A stretch of 46,607 nucleotides of DNA from Opitutia bacterium (GCA_009928955.1 SABN01000012.1:1-46607), one strand, 5' to 3'; numbered from the stretch's first letter, positions 8,401-16,629 are shown. Notes: generated by a model not told the origin, from the letters alone. Made by a program: numbers and translations.

Positions 8401-11400
8401 CCGTGGTGTAGTCGGCGGCCAGCCAGCCGCTGTCGTAGTCGCGGGTGGCGCCCTTGACCTGCAGGTCGCCGGAGCCATCGGACCACAGGCGGAACTCGAA
8501 GGTCGAAGCGCCGCCGCCGGCATTGTATTCGGCCTGCCGCCAGACGCCGTTGGAGCCGCGGGCGTAGATTTCATAGACCAGGACCGCCCGCTCGTTCATC
8601 AGATTGGCGTCGGTGAGATTCGCCACCCAGCGCATCGCGTTGCCGTTGGGGCTGGTATCCGCGATTTCGCCATCGTAAACCATGCTGACCTGGTTGGTCA
8701 GCGCGTTCCAAGACCGGACCGAGCGCGCGGCCTTCTCGAGGCGGGTGACGCCGCGGGCCAGCGGCACGCCTTCATCCTCGATCCGGACGCGGTAGCGCAC
8801 GATGGCCTCGTTGGCCCATTTCACCCCGTCCTGGATGAAGCCGATCTTGGCGCCGATCTGGACGCTGGCGGGGCCGCCGGCGGTGATGTCGCCGCCGTGC
8901 CAGATATAGCCCGGCTCCTGGCCGTTCGCATCCTTGATGCCGACTTCGAACGGGGTGGCCTGCGCCGCACCTTCGCGCTTGAACAGCTTGTACATCGCGG
9001 ACTGTTCGGGATCCATCGCCAAGAAAGTCGCGATGGGGGAGACGTCGTTGGAATATTCCACCCGCAAATAATATTGGAACGTGCCGCCGTTCTGCCCGGC
9101 GGGCACCACCTGCGTGCCGACGAAGAACCGGTTGTCGTCATTGTTGGTGTTCGTGGCCCAATTCAGGGCGGAACTGCTCCAGGCGCCGTTGGTGGCGAAA
9201 CGGTAGTACAGCATGCCGCCGGTCATGTCGCCTTGGGGATGGAAGTTGCCGACGTAGATTTCAAGGGTCTCGCCCACGGCGGGGGCGACCGGATGCCGCA
9301 TATATTTGCTTTCGTACGGCTCGCGGTTGGTCGGGCAGTGCCAGGCGTTGCCGAGGACGTAGGTGTTGCTCTCGGAAGCCGTCAGCACCAGCGTGGCGTT
9401 GGTGATGGCCGCGCCGCCGGCGGCGTGCGCGGTCACCCGCAGCCGCCAGGTGCCGGCCGCAAAGGCGGTCCAATCCCAGTTCCACGTCGCCCCGGCCACA
9501 TCGGACCACGATTGCACGTGGGCGCCGCCCAGGGTCGTCAGCGCCGCGCTCCAACTCGCGGCGGTGGCGTTCGCCAGGCTGAAGTCCAGGTCGAAGGGCG
9601 CGCCCGCTTCGCCCAGCATCAGCGAACGCGAACCCGTGTATTCCACCCGCGGATTGCCGTCGTCCTCGCGGGTGATCGTGACGGAATCTTGCTTCGTGTC
9701 GCCCAGGGTTTCGGACGTGATCTTGAGGTCGTTGAAGTAGAAGTTGTGGTCTTCGCCACCGCTGGTCGAGTAATGCCACGCGTGGAATCGCGCGATCGTT
9801 CCCGAGAACGAGCCCGTGTACGTGCGTGCCGAACCCCCGAGGGGCGTGATGACGGCGCGGTAGGTGCTGGCGGAGGTCAGGGTGAATTCAAGCGTCAGTC
9901 CGCCGTCGGTCCAGCCGATGTCCGTTCCGCCGCCGTTCATCGTATAGGTCGGGTCGCCGCCCGCGAAATAGAATTCCCAGACGTTTTCCCCTCCGGCCGT
10001 TTGCAGGCCGATGCCGGAGCTGTGGGCGTTGTCGATGCTGCCGTTGTCGATGGCGACGGAGAACGTATCGCCCACGGCCAGCGCGCCGCTGAAGGGACGA
10101 AAGACCTCCGCGGTGTTTTCCGTGTGGGCCCACATTCCGAAAGCGGGCTTGGTGAGGTTGCATGTGGCGTTGTCCGCGGCGAGGAAGTTTCCGGCAAAGC
10201 TGGCCACTTCCACGAAGCTCCAGGCGCCAAAGCCCGCGCCCTGGTTGTCGCCCGTGGACCACGTCGCGTAGTTGGCCGCGCGGTCCAGGGCCGTGGTCGC
10301 GACGTTCCCGGCTTCGTAGCCGTAGACCGTGATGGCGTTAAGGCCGACGTTGAGCGGGACGGGCACGCTCCAGTAGCCGGCGAGGTCAAAGGCGCCGGAC
10401 TCGCCGGTCAGCGCGTTGGTCCAGTACAGGCCGCCGGCCAGGTTGGCGCCGGCGGTGCCGGCCACGGTGGCTTCGGCGGCCTGCGTGGCCTGGTCGGGCG
10501 TGCTGATGACGACGTCGGCGGGCACGGCGGGCCAGTCCTGGACGACGACGGTGTAGTTGGCGCCATTGTTGTTGGCATACAACACGGCGGTGCCGTTGCT
10601 GGCGGCAATGTAGTATTTCATCACGTAGCCGTTGACCAGGCCGCTGTCCACAACATAGGTGAAGGAGCTCAGGCGGTTGGTGACGTTGGCGTTCGTGTAG
10701 ACGTAATGGTTGCTGAACGCCATCGGGAAGGTCGGCCAGACCGCCGCGGGCCCCGTGGCCGGATCATAGATGTCGTAGCCGATGGTGCACGCCAGGTTGT
10801 CCACGGCCGTCGCCGCGTCGGTCAGCAGGGTCACCGTGACGGTCGCGTTGCTGCCCGGCTCGGGATTCACGGGGTTGGCGGAGACGCTCTGGAAGGCGAA
10901 GTCCGCCACCGCCGGCGCCGGCAGGATTTGCATCGTGTAGTTGCCGCCGCCGTTGTTGTCCAAGAATTCGGCGCCGTTGGTGCTGGTGACGCAGATGGCG
11001 TAATCCAGCGTGCCGACTTCGAGTTCCGCGCCGGGCAGTTCATAGTGGTACCAGGCGCCCTGGGCGGAAGCCCAGTTGGTGTTGATTTCCATTTCGACCT
11101 TCGAGTCGCCGGCGGGGTCGTTGACGCCGTAGATGATTTCGACCTTGGCGACACTGCCCAGCGGGCCGGCCTCAGTGTTGATGTAGATGGTGTCCGCCAG
11201 GGTGGCGCTTTCGGCCGGATAGCCGTAGGTGCCGCGCGCCCAGAGGCCGGAGGGGGTGCCGCCGCCGCCAAAGACTTCGGCGGAATTGTCCACGAAATTG
11301 CAGATGTAGATCTTGCTGCCCTTGCCGCCGATCTTGGTGGAACCGAACGCGATCTTGCCGTCGCCTTCCGACGTGAAGCCGGCCGGCCCGACGCCGTTTT

Positions 11401-13171
11401 CCTTGAATTCGACGTTGCCCTTGCCGGCCCAGATGTCGCCCAAATCCATTTCGTAGTCGGCGGTGTTGACGATGACCAACGCGACTTCGTCGCCGTACCA
11501 CTTCGTGAAGGCGTAGATGCCTTGGCCGTCGCTGGCGCGGCGCTGTTCGAAGCCGCCGCGGCGCAGCGCGCGGCATTTATTGCGCAGGTCATTCAAATAG
11601 GCGATGTGGCCGTAGAGCCCGCGGTCCTTGGCCCACTGGCTGAACATGTCGCCGCTGGCGTTGCCGGGCTGGAAGCCCTTGTCGAACATGCACTCGCGCT
11701 GCCAGTCGCCGTCGTCGGGATTGTCCCCGGTGCGGTTGCTGCCGTTGTAGTGGCCGCCTTGGTTGAACATATGCTCGGTGCCGTAGAACAAAAGGGGCAC
11801 GGGCGGGGCCATATAAAGGAACGTCATCGCCGGGCTCATGATGGCCTTGGCGGTCGCGGCGTTGCCGCCGCCGTAGGAGCAGGCGAACCGGTCGACGTCG
11901 TGGTTGTCGAGGAACGCGATGACGTTGTCCTTGCCCGCGCCGTACATGTTGACGTTGCCCATTTCCTGGCCGAGCTGGTAGGAGGAATAGCCGCTGCCGA
12001 ACACGTTCTTCATCGCCTGCATCATTGGGAACTGCAGCGCGGAATTGAAGCCATAGCCGTCGGCGCACCAGCTTGCCAGCGCGGCATTGTCATAACTGAA
12101 CAGCTCGCCGAACATCAGGAAGTTGCTCTTGCCGCGATAGGCGGCGTGGTTGCGGATGTCCTGCGCCCAGTCGCGGCACCAGTTGTAGGGCACGTGCTTG
12201 ATGGCGTCCACGCGGAAGCCGTCGCAGTCCGTCGCGTCGATCAGATTCTTGAAGGCCTTGGCGAGGATGCTTTGCACCTCGGGGTGCTCCGAATTCAGGT
12301 CGTCGGTGCCCTTGAACTGGCCGTTGATCTGCTCCGGCCAGCAGTCCCAGCAGTTGATCGTGCCATTGGGATGGAAATAGTTCAGGTTGTCGAAGGGGGC
12401 GTTGTGCTTGTTGCCGTCGTTCCACCAATTGAAGTCGCCGTGGCCGTTGGGCCAGTACCGCTTATCGTCGTCTTCATTGCCGGTCTTGATGCCGTTTTTG
12501 TCGCAGGTGTGGTTGGGGGCGACGTCGAGGATGACGTACATGTGCCGGCTGTGGCAGTCGTCGATCAGGTTCTTCAGGTCTTGGAACGTGCCCATCGCGG
12601 GATCGCATTTGAAGAAATTCTCGGCATGGTACTGGTGGTAGGGCGTGTAGTTGGAGTCCTTGCCCTGGTCGTTCTGCTGCACGCCGGAGATCCACAGCGC
12701 GGTCACGCCCATGCCTTCGAGATAGTCCAGCCGCTGGCGCAGGCCGTTCCAGTTGCCGCCGTGGTGGAAGTTGCGGTTGTAGGGATACGCCTTGCCGTCG
12801 CAGGTCCACGCCGGCTTGTAGCCCGCCAGGCGGTCCACGCCGTCGGTGGCGAAGCGGTCGGTGAACAACTGGTAGATGTTCTTGTCGCGCCACTGCTCCG
12901 GACTCGACGCATAGGCATAGGAGTTGTTGCCCGCCGTGTCGCGCGAATACAGCGCATAGACGTCCGGCTGGGAGCCATACCAGGAAGCCTCGATCACCTC
13001 GTTGGCCCAGACCAGCGGCAGCGCCAGCAGCGCTCCCAGCACAAAGCCTCCCGCCATTTTCAACGGCTTCACGGCCCGTTTCGTTCGATGCAATGGACGA
13101 GGTGAAATGGTGGCGAAAGACGGGAGGCCGGGCTCCGGCAAGGTGCGGACAAACGAGGGGACAGATTTCAT
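5435..13171 (-). CDS. Giant exported protein with two GH13 (alpha-amylase family) catalytic domains
   Basis: The protein has 2578 residues. A signal peptide with an unusually long basic n-region ends near VWA (56). Residues 70-600 are a GH13 domain with nucleophile GFRVDAIKH (D about 322), acid/base FGELFSYD (E about 354) and FLDNHDVDRF (D about 422). Residues 640-1700 form beta-rich carbohydrate-binding or Ig-like modules; I cannot name each one. Residues 1720-2300 form a second GH13 domain with GIDGLRCDYAQ (D about 2058), FMAESLDGG (E about 2088) and LTCHDEPMP (D about 2148); the usual Asn before HD is Cys here. Two Ig-like stretches end the chain. It should hydrolyse alpha-glucans such as starch or glycogen outside the cytoplasm, and resembles amylopullulanases in having two activities. 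ATG 13171 follows GGGAG. MalEFG in the same window could import the products. Confidence 0.9.
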   Translation of the reverse strand: MKSVPSFVRTLPEPGLPSFATISPRPLHRTKRAVKPLKMAGGFVLGALLALPLVWANEVIEASWYGSQPDVYALYSRDTAGNNSYAYASSPEQWRDKNIYQLFTDRFATDGVDRLAGYKPAWTCDGKAYPYNRNFHHGGNWNGLRQRLDYLEGMGVTALWISGVQQNDQGKDSNYTPYHQYHAENFFKCDPAMGTFQDLKNLIDDCHSRHMYVILDVAPNHTCDKNGIKTGNEDDDKRYWPNGHGDFNWWNDGNKHNAPFDNLNYFHPNGTINCWDCWPEQINGQFKGTDDLNSEHPEVQSILAKAFKNLIDATDCDGFRVDAIKHVPYNWCRDWAQDIRNHAAYRGKSNFLMFGELFSYDNAALASWCADGYGFNSALQFPMMQAMKNVFGSGYSSYQLGQEMGNVNMYGAGKDNVIAFLDNHDVDRFACSYGGGNAATAKAIMSPAMTFLYMAPPVPLLFYGTEHMFNQGGHYNGSNRTGDNPDDGDWQRECMFDKGFQPGNASGDMFSQWAKDRGLYGHIAYLNDLRNKCRALRRGGFEQRRASDGQGIYAFTKWYGDEVALVIVNTADYEMDLGDIWAGKGNVEFKENGVGPAGFTSEGDGKIAFGSTKIGGKGSKIYICNFVDNSAEVFGGGGTPSGLWARGTYGYPAESATLADTIYINTEAGPLGSVAKVEIIYGVNDPAGDSKVEMEINTNWASAQGAWYHYELPGAELEVGTLDYAICVTSTNGAEFLDNNGGGNYTMQILPAPAVADFAFQSVSANPVNPEPGSNATVTVTLLTDAATAVDNLACTIGYDIYDPATGPAAVWPTFPMAFSNHYVYTNANVTNRLSSFTYVVDSGLVNGYVMKYYIAASNGTAVLYANNNGANYTVVVQDWPAVPADVVISTPDQATQAAEATVAGTAGANLAGGLYWTNALTGESGAFDLAGYWSVPVPLNVGLNAITVYGYEAGNVATTALDRAANYATWSTGDNQGAGFGAWSFVEVASFAGNFLAADNATCNLTKPAFGMWAHTENTAEVFRPFSGALAVGDTFSVAIDNGSIDNAHSSGIGLQTAGGENVWEFYFAGGDPTYTMNGGGTDIGWTDGGLTLEFTLTSASTYRAVITPLGGSARTYTGSFSGTIARFHAWHYSTSGGEDHNFYFNDLKITSETLGDTKQDSVTITREDDGNPRVEYTGSRSLMLGEAGAPFDLDFSLANATAASWSAALTTLGGAHVQSWSDVAGATWNWDWTAFAAGTWRLRVTAHAAGGAAITNATLVLTASESNTYVLGNAWHCPTNREPYESKYMRHPVAPAVGETLEIYVGNFHPQGDMTGGMLYYRFATNGAWSSSALNWATNTNNDDNRFFVGTQVVPAGQNGGTFQYYLRVEYSNDVSPIATFLAMDPEQSAMYKLFKREGAAQATPFEVGIKDANGQEPGYIWHGGDITAGGPASVQIGAKIGFIQDGVKWANEAIVRYRVRIEDEGVPLARGVTRLEKAARSVRSWNALTNQVSMVYDGEIADTSPNGNAMRWVANLTDANLMNERAVLVYEIYARGSNGVWRQAEYNAGGGASTFEFRLWSDGSGDLQVKGATRDYDSGWLAADYTTAKYFIDEADPADVVTLQVRYNAPANAQKVELFTNVGRRDHADDDMNGDGWPDGIIPPDGDTITAENTYDVDAGYWQAIPMSLGAGGWEKTLAVDKCGAYRLSARFMASGETNGNWTWYAEGPAGAIRRDHAIVISPRKALTQTMYELNVFTIKATNTAQTGRGTFEKLSEKLTAGGDFDEFSLEYLNKLNVNCLWFQPIHPSGDERVEIDSGTGQRYWPGSPYGTKNYFSVNPDMSDAANEASAVAAFTNYVRLCDRARGETMAEGARELNTINVMLDGVMNHTSWDAIYGAGLAWATNGLGAAAIAELTSAYGNISALLPEGRIATTGQMGINWYSRATNYALPATTYVSATNNDVGVAPERVDFGKWNDVAELLYGNYSTMIRFDDRTEAQKASGELTPETSRMYSEEDQYYYDQMLPATKLLWKYMASYPEYWIKKTGHGGVNQPGATDGNGVLVDDYGIDGLRCDYAQGLPSQFWEYLINRTRSFKWNFLFMAESLDGGLVGKRSNRHFDILNENMVFRFTQEKVSEPAPLQAALEERRALYGNGIILLNLTCHDEPMPFGDPWATASRYAMVSAIDGVPMIFLGQEHAISPYAGTNDTINAWKGFYFFEQNFGKWIPHFKKWNQMYVWNNPCYTNGDFRDSRAMAQFYARVNKARLASPALQSKNRWFLNDNPRMMTVAKWEEEGANPNVRDSVIVSVLFMNETGDTAGLTGNAQTYDLSPFADKLGLENRADRLYNIRNLAAADTNALIWPAAKTGSEIITNFYIGLNGGVDEGTPSPAMVWADGAVVQYLQFVDVTDYVPPVFAVGAIPADKHAGEPVSISVTAIGDGEPVITLTNTVPAGLTDRYANGTLAFTPATDGLFTFYFLAQNQRNAAFATTNFSVTILAGGESNAPVIIGEISAFIATPGSGGSPNSIAFTARCANLPSSLTTVPVYTATTLVGSAWNWAFATNAPVSGDEVSVEVPVDSDKCMISIGTPPGLE

Positions 13172-13235
13172 GGACACACTCCCTGAAGCAACTGATTTAG
13201 CGAACAACCGTCTTCTGAACGGAAAGCCTACAACA

Positions 13236-13254
13236 TTTGAATATCGTATTCAAA
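13236..13254. promoter_or_regulatory. Perfect inverted repeat TTTGAATA-N3-TATTCAAA, candidate operator
   Basis: Two 8-base arms (13236-13243, 13247-13254) flank TCG, 65 bases upstream of the GH13 gene. The site is AT-rich in GC-rich surroundings and overlaps the candidate -10. The regulator is not identifiable from the site. Confidence 0.5.
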
Positions 13255-13271
13255 AGCCAGACGGCAGTAAA
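13243..13271 (-). promoter_or_regulatory. Candidate promoter of the dual-GH13 gene
   Basis: Read on the minus strand, TTTACT (13266-13271) and TACGAT (13243-13248) are separated by exactly 17 bases, each matching the sigma-70 consensus at 4 of 6 positions. They lie about 75 bases upstream of the GH13 gene start. The -10 element lies inside a perfect inverted repeat, which fits repression. Weak matches, so this is tentative. Confidence 0.35.
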
Positions 13272-13455
13272 GCGTTTTTTCCGTTCCCTTGGCTTTTTTC
13301 TTCGGCCCGCTCTCCGTCCGGTTCCGGGTTTCCCTGATGCGACAAAACGCGGATCGAGATCTTCTTCCGACTTCTCTGCATCCCATGGCCGGGAAACAGG
13401 CAACCATGGGGGGGGGGGGGCGCGACCGGGGAAATCGATCTCTGCGGGGAAAAGA

Positions 13456-13485
13456 AAAAGAGCGGGCCCTTCGGCCCGCTCTTTT
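13456..13485 (-). terminator. Rho-independent terminator of the exported-protein gene
   Basis: A perfect 13-base stem (AAAAGAGCGGGCC pairing with GGCCCGCTCTTTT) encloses a 4-base loop. On the minus strand it is followed by further T residues. It lies 16 bases beyond the stop at 13502, correctly placed to end that transcript before the GH13 promoter. Confidence 0.9.
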
Positions 13486-13501
13486 CGCGGCAAGCAGAAT
13501 C

Positions 13502-15343
13502 CTATTCCGCCATCGCCGGGGGGGCCTCGGGGGCCTGTTCCTCGGTTTCGCCGGCTTCGGCCTCTTCCTCGCTCCACTCCTCGTCCACCATGGGCGCGGA
13601 GTCGAACGCGTAGGGGTCTTCCATCTGCTGCATCATCTGCATCTGGGCGGCCATGGCTTTTCGCTGCGCTTCCTGCGCTTTTTGGGCGATGGCGCCGATG
13701 TCGGCCAAGCTGAATCGGACGCGGCTCATCAGGCCGCCGATGGCCATGTAGGAAGCGCCGTCGAGGTGGCCCGGTCCGGCCGGGATCGCCTCAGCCGCCG
13801 TGCCGGGGGCATAGAGGTCCAGATAGGATCGGATCGCGTCGAACAGCGCGATATGCGACAGGTCCACCAGGCCGGGTTCCGGCGTCGGATAGAAAGCCTT
13901 CCACGAGGACAAGTCGGACACCGGCGCGGCGGCGCCATCCAAGGTGCGATCCACCATCAGATCGGTCAAGGCGGCCTCGCCTGCGCTCGCCAGCACGCCG
14001 CCGGGAACCCACGCCATCTCGATGTTCAGTTCGGTCGGCAGTCCCTCCGGCCACATCGCCTTGATGGGCTCGCCGGGCGTCAAGCGGTAGGTCAGGCGGT
14101 CCACGGGGATCTCGCGGTATTCGCGCGGCTCGCCGAACGCCAGATCCAACTGGAACGGACTTGGCATGCGGGTGTCGCCGGAGAGGGTCTTCATCAGGTC
14201 ATTGACGCTCTGCACCATCTGCCGGGTCAACGCGCGGAGGGGGGCGGAATCTTTCAGCCCGACGTATTCCACGAACCGGAGCGGGTTCTCCTTCGTGGGC
14301 GGCAGCAGGGCGATGCCGAGATCGCCGGTCATCTGCGCCCAACAAGTTTTCGCGTTCTCCGCGTAGGTCTTCATGAAATCGGCCGAGGGCTTTTGCGGCA
14401 TCAGGCCCATCAGTTCTTCCAGATACTGGATATAGGCCGGCGCCAGCAGATTCGGGTCGCCCAGATGCATGGTTTCCACGAACAGGGCGCCCGGCAGGTT
14501 GACCACGGCGGCCGCGGCGGAGGGCTTGCGCACGGTGGCGAACCATTTTTCCAGCGTGCTGCCGGCGACCGGCACCGCCCGCGTGTGGAGGTTCAGGTTG
14601 CCATCGGCCACTCCCAGGCCCAGCGTGCATTCTTCCAACTGTCTCGCCGCCGCCATATAGCCGCGCACGGAAAGCTTGCCCATCGCCGCCGATTCCGCCG
14701 GAGCGCCCGTCGGCGCGTCGAAGGCCGCATCCATTTGCTCCATGACCTTCGGGCCGAAGGCCGCCATCAGCGCCGCCGGACGGATCTGGAGGGCGACATC
14801 GCCCTCCGCCGGCAGAATCGGGGGCAGGGTGGCCAGCGCGGCATCGGCGGTGCGGACATCCTCCGCGTTCCGGCCGGCCAGCAACGTCGATCCGCGCTTC
14901 AGGAAATACACCTCGTCCCAGGCCACGCCCGATCCCGCGGGCGGAATGAAATGCTCAATGCCCCCGGCGGTTTCGCTCTCGTTCCTCCAGCCCGCCTGGC
15001 CCAGGGCGGCCAGATAGTCGGCGCCTTCGTTCTCCACCGGCAGCAGCAGCGCCACGCTGCCCGTTTCCGCGTCGCCTTCCAGCCAGACCGCCCGCACCTT
15101 GCCGTTGGGCTGGATGCCCATGCCCGACATCGCGCCCAGCGCGCGATACAGCATCATCGAGACCATTTCGCGCGGCATCGGCTGGCCCGCCGCCCGGGTC
15201 AGTTCAAAAGCGGCGCCGGCCAGATTCTCCAAGCCGCGGATTTCCAGGATGCCCAGCACGGCGGGGGCCTCGGCGGCCCGCGCCGGCGACAGGACTGCGC
15301 ACAGGACCAGGACGGACAACAGCAGGGCGTTCGATTTCTTCAC
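13502..15343 (-). CDS. Exported protein of unknown function, 613 residues
   Basis: I do not recognise the family. A signal peptide (KKSNALLLSVLVLCAVLSPARA, cut near residue 23) indicates export. The body (about 25-560) is a mixed alpha/beta sequence without cysteine pairs or recognisable catalytic motifs. It is followed by a Met/Gln-rich segment (MAAQMQMMQQMED) and a strongly acidic Glu/Ala/Pro tail ending in PPAMAE. The GTG at 15343 is chosen because GGAGGA lies 5 bases upstream and it opens the signal peptide directly; longer in-frame extensions would bury the signal. It is transcribed divergently from lexA and has its own strong terminator, so it is probably a single-gene unit. Codon use matches its neighbours. 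Confidence 0.8.
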   Translation of the reverse strand: MKKSNALLLSVLVLCAVLSPARAAEAPAVLGILEIRGLENLAGAAFELTRAAGQPMPREMVSMMLYRALGAMSGMGIQPNGKVRAVWLEGDAETGSVALLLPVENEGADYLAALGQAGWRNESETAGGIEHFIPPAGSGVAWDEVYFLKRGSTLLAGRNAEDVRTADAALATLPPILPAEGDVALQIRPAALMAAFGPKVMEQMDAAFDAPTGAPAESAAMGKLSVRGYMAAARQLEECTLGLGVADGNLNLHTRAVPVAGSTLEKWFATVRKPSAAAAVVNLPGALFVETMHLGDPNLLAPAYIQYLEELMGLMPQKPSADFMKTYAENAKTCWAQMTGDLGIALLPPTKENPLRFVEYVGLKDSAPLRALTRQMVQSVNDLMKTLSGDTRMPSPFQLDLAFGEPREYREIPVDRLTYRLTPGEPIKAMWPEGLPTELNIEMAWVPGGVLASAGEAALTDLMVDRTLDGAAAPVSDLSSWKAFYPTPEPGLVDLSHIALFDAIRSYLDLYAPGTAAEAIPAGPGHLDGASYMAIGGLMSRVRFSLADIGAIAQKAQEAQRKAMAAQMQMMQQMEDPYAFDSAPMVDEEWSEEEAEAGETEEQAPEAPPAMAE

Positions 15344-15442
15344 GGATGTTCCTCCACGGGGTTGGGCGTGTTTCATTTGCCTGCGCAGTATAGGCGCTCC
15401 GCCCCTGCGGGAAAAGAAAAACCGCACCGGGGAAAACAGGGA

Positions 15443-15472
15443 TTGACATCTGAACGGGAGTTCAGTTATGGT
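15443..15472 (+). promoter_or_regulatory. lexA promoter with embedded SOS box
   Basis: TTGACA (15443-15448) is followed by the perfect inverted repeat CTGAACGGGAGTTCAG (15450-15465) and a TATGGT/TTATGG -10 (15466-15472) at 17-18 bases spacing. The repeat has the GAAC-N4-GTTC form of the SOS box bound by LexA/DinR in Gram-positive bacteria. It fills the space between -35 and -10, so the protein encoded 38 bases downstream should repress its own promoter until DNA damage triggers its cleavage. Confidence 0.85.
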
Positions 15473-15509
15473 GGTGGCGGTCAAATAAAGGAAAACCCCG
15501 GAGCCCGCC

Positions 15510-16094
15510 ATGCCCAGAGACATCCACCTCGTCGACAAGATCCGCCTGTTGCGCCAGTTCTGGCGCTTGGAACGCCGCGCGCCCACCTACGCCGAGATGC
15601 TTGATCTTTTCGGCTACAAGTCCAAGAACGCCGTCTTCGGGCTCCTCCGCAAGCTCGAAGACGCGGGCTATGTCGCCAAGGATTCCAACGGGCGCATCGC
15701 CCTGCTGTCCAAGCTCACCGGCACCGTCCGCATTCTCGGGTCCATCGCCGCAGGCTTCCCCGCGCAGGAAGAGGAGCAGGAGGCCGAGGCCATCACCCTC
15801 GACGAATACCTCGTCAAGAACCCTGACAACACCTATATGCTCACCGTCCGCGGCGATTCGATGATCAATGCGGGCATCATGCCCGGCGACATCGTCCTTG
15901 TGGAGAAGGGGCCCAGGCCCAGCCAGAACGACATCGTCGTCGCCCGGGTCGACGAGGAATGGACGCTCAAATATTACGTCCGCGACAACGCCGGCGTGCG
16001 GCTCGAGCCCGCCAATCCCAAATACAAGTTCATCCGCCCCCTGCGCTCCCTCGAGATCGGCGGCATCGTCCGCGCCGTCATCCGCAAGTATTGA
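15510..16094 (+). CDS. lexA: LexA-type SOS repressor (S24 self-cleaving)
   Basis: This 194-residue protein has the full LexA layout. Residues 5-65 form a winged helix domain (APTYAEMLDLFGYKSKNAV, then KLEDAGYV). Residues 70-194 form the S24 autopeptidase domain. The scissile bond is Ala81-Gly82 in SIAAGFPA. The catalytic serine is S117 in RGDSM and the general-base lysine is K154 in TLKYYV. DNA-bound dimers repress SOS genes; RecA filaments on damaged DNA stimulate self-cleavage. A GGAG site precedes the ATG by 6 bases. The promoter carries a perfect inverted repeat suited to autoregulation. It is divergent from the exported-protein gene. Length and motifs are normal for the family; assignment as the true LexA rather than a prophage-type relative rests on the SOS box and the absence of phage genes nearby. 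Confidence 0.92.
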   Translation: MPRDIHLVDKIRLLRQFWRLERRAPTYAEMLDLFGYKSKNAVFGLLRKLEDAGYVAKDSNGRIALLSKLTGTVRILGSIAAGFPAQEEEQEAEAITLDEYLVKNPDNTYMLTVRGDSMINAGIMPGDIVLVEKGPRPSQNDIVVARVDEEWTLKYYVRDNAGVRLEPANPKYKFIRPLRSLEIGGIVRAVIRKY

Positions 16095-16301
16095 TCCGGA
16101 ACCGCGCGCCATCGGGGAGCGGGGGCCCCCGGGGGGGGCGCATCGCATTGAAGGCCCCCTCCCGCCTCCCTCCGGGCGGTGCGGAATCGGCGGGGCCGGG
16201 GGTGTCGGGCGCAGGGCTGGGGGGGGGGGCGCCGGCAGAATATTATGGCCTCGCTCAAAAATTGAATCGTGTTTTTTTTCGGACTGTGCCATTCTGTCCG
16301 C

Positions 16302-16556
16302 ATGAAACCACAGGAAAAGACTCCCCTGCGACGGGACGCGAGAATCGTCGTTGACCGCGGCGACGCTCGAATGGCCACGGTGAAATGCGACGGAAAAGTC
16401 ATTTTCACGATCAAGACGGACGTTTCGGGAATGCATCCTTCCCTCGTCGTCGTGGCGACGGAAACCTATCTCAAGACCATGGGAAAAGGGAAGACCGGCA
16501 TCGCCTTGTGGAACGGTCCCGCCGGGTTGAAAGCCCGCAATCTGAAGCTTTCCTAG
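16302..16556 (+). CDS. Small protein of unknown function, 84 residues
   Basis: I do not recognise it. It is basic, starts MKPQEKTPLRRDARIVV and ends NGPAGLKARNLKLS. There is no signal peptide or membrane segment in this reading. Third codon positions are dominated by G and C as in neighbouring genes, and the frame is open to a TAG, which supports a real gene. No clear ribosome-binding site precedes ATG 16302; the frame can be extended to 16269 (MFFFGLCHSV) but that part has a poly-T codon run and looks non-coding. It follows lexA after 207 bases of G-rich sequence and is convergent with the flotillin gene. A GC hairpin at 16598-16614 (CGGGGCC/GGCCCCG) without a T-tract lies between the two ends. 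Confidence 0.55.
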   Translation: MKPQEKTPLRRDARIVVDRGDARMATVKCDGKVIFTIKTDVSGMHPSLVVVATETYLKTMGKGKTGIALWNGPAGLKARNLKLS

Positions 16557-16629
16557 CCGCCTGAGCCGGAGGGGGAAGGGGGAATCGCCCGCGTCCGCGG
16601 GGCCGTCGGCCCCGGCGCGCAGATGCCGA

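Larger units (their letters stand above)
13172..13501. other. Intergenic region: promoter/operator, G-run and terminator
   Basis: This 330-base gap holds the GH13 gene's likely control region on the left, a run of about 13 consecutive G residues near 13408-13420, and the terminator of the next gene at 13456-13485. No coding sequence is supported. Confidence 0.6.

Noticed and set aside
8012-13105. A 1697-codon open frame on the plus strand
   Set aside because: It runs opposite the GH13 gene, whose catalytic motifs and signal peptide are unmistakable. Long antisense frames are expected in GC-rich coding DNA, and the translation is low-complexity Val/Gly/Ala/Asp-rich.
13289-15604. A 771-codon plus-strand frame reading through the terminator
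   Set aside because: Antisense to the exported-protein gene and running over its terminator and the lexA promoter and start.
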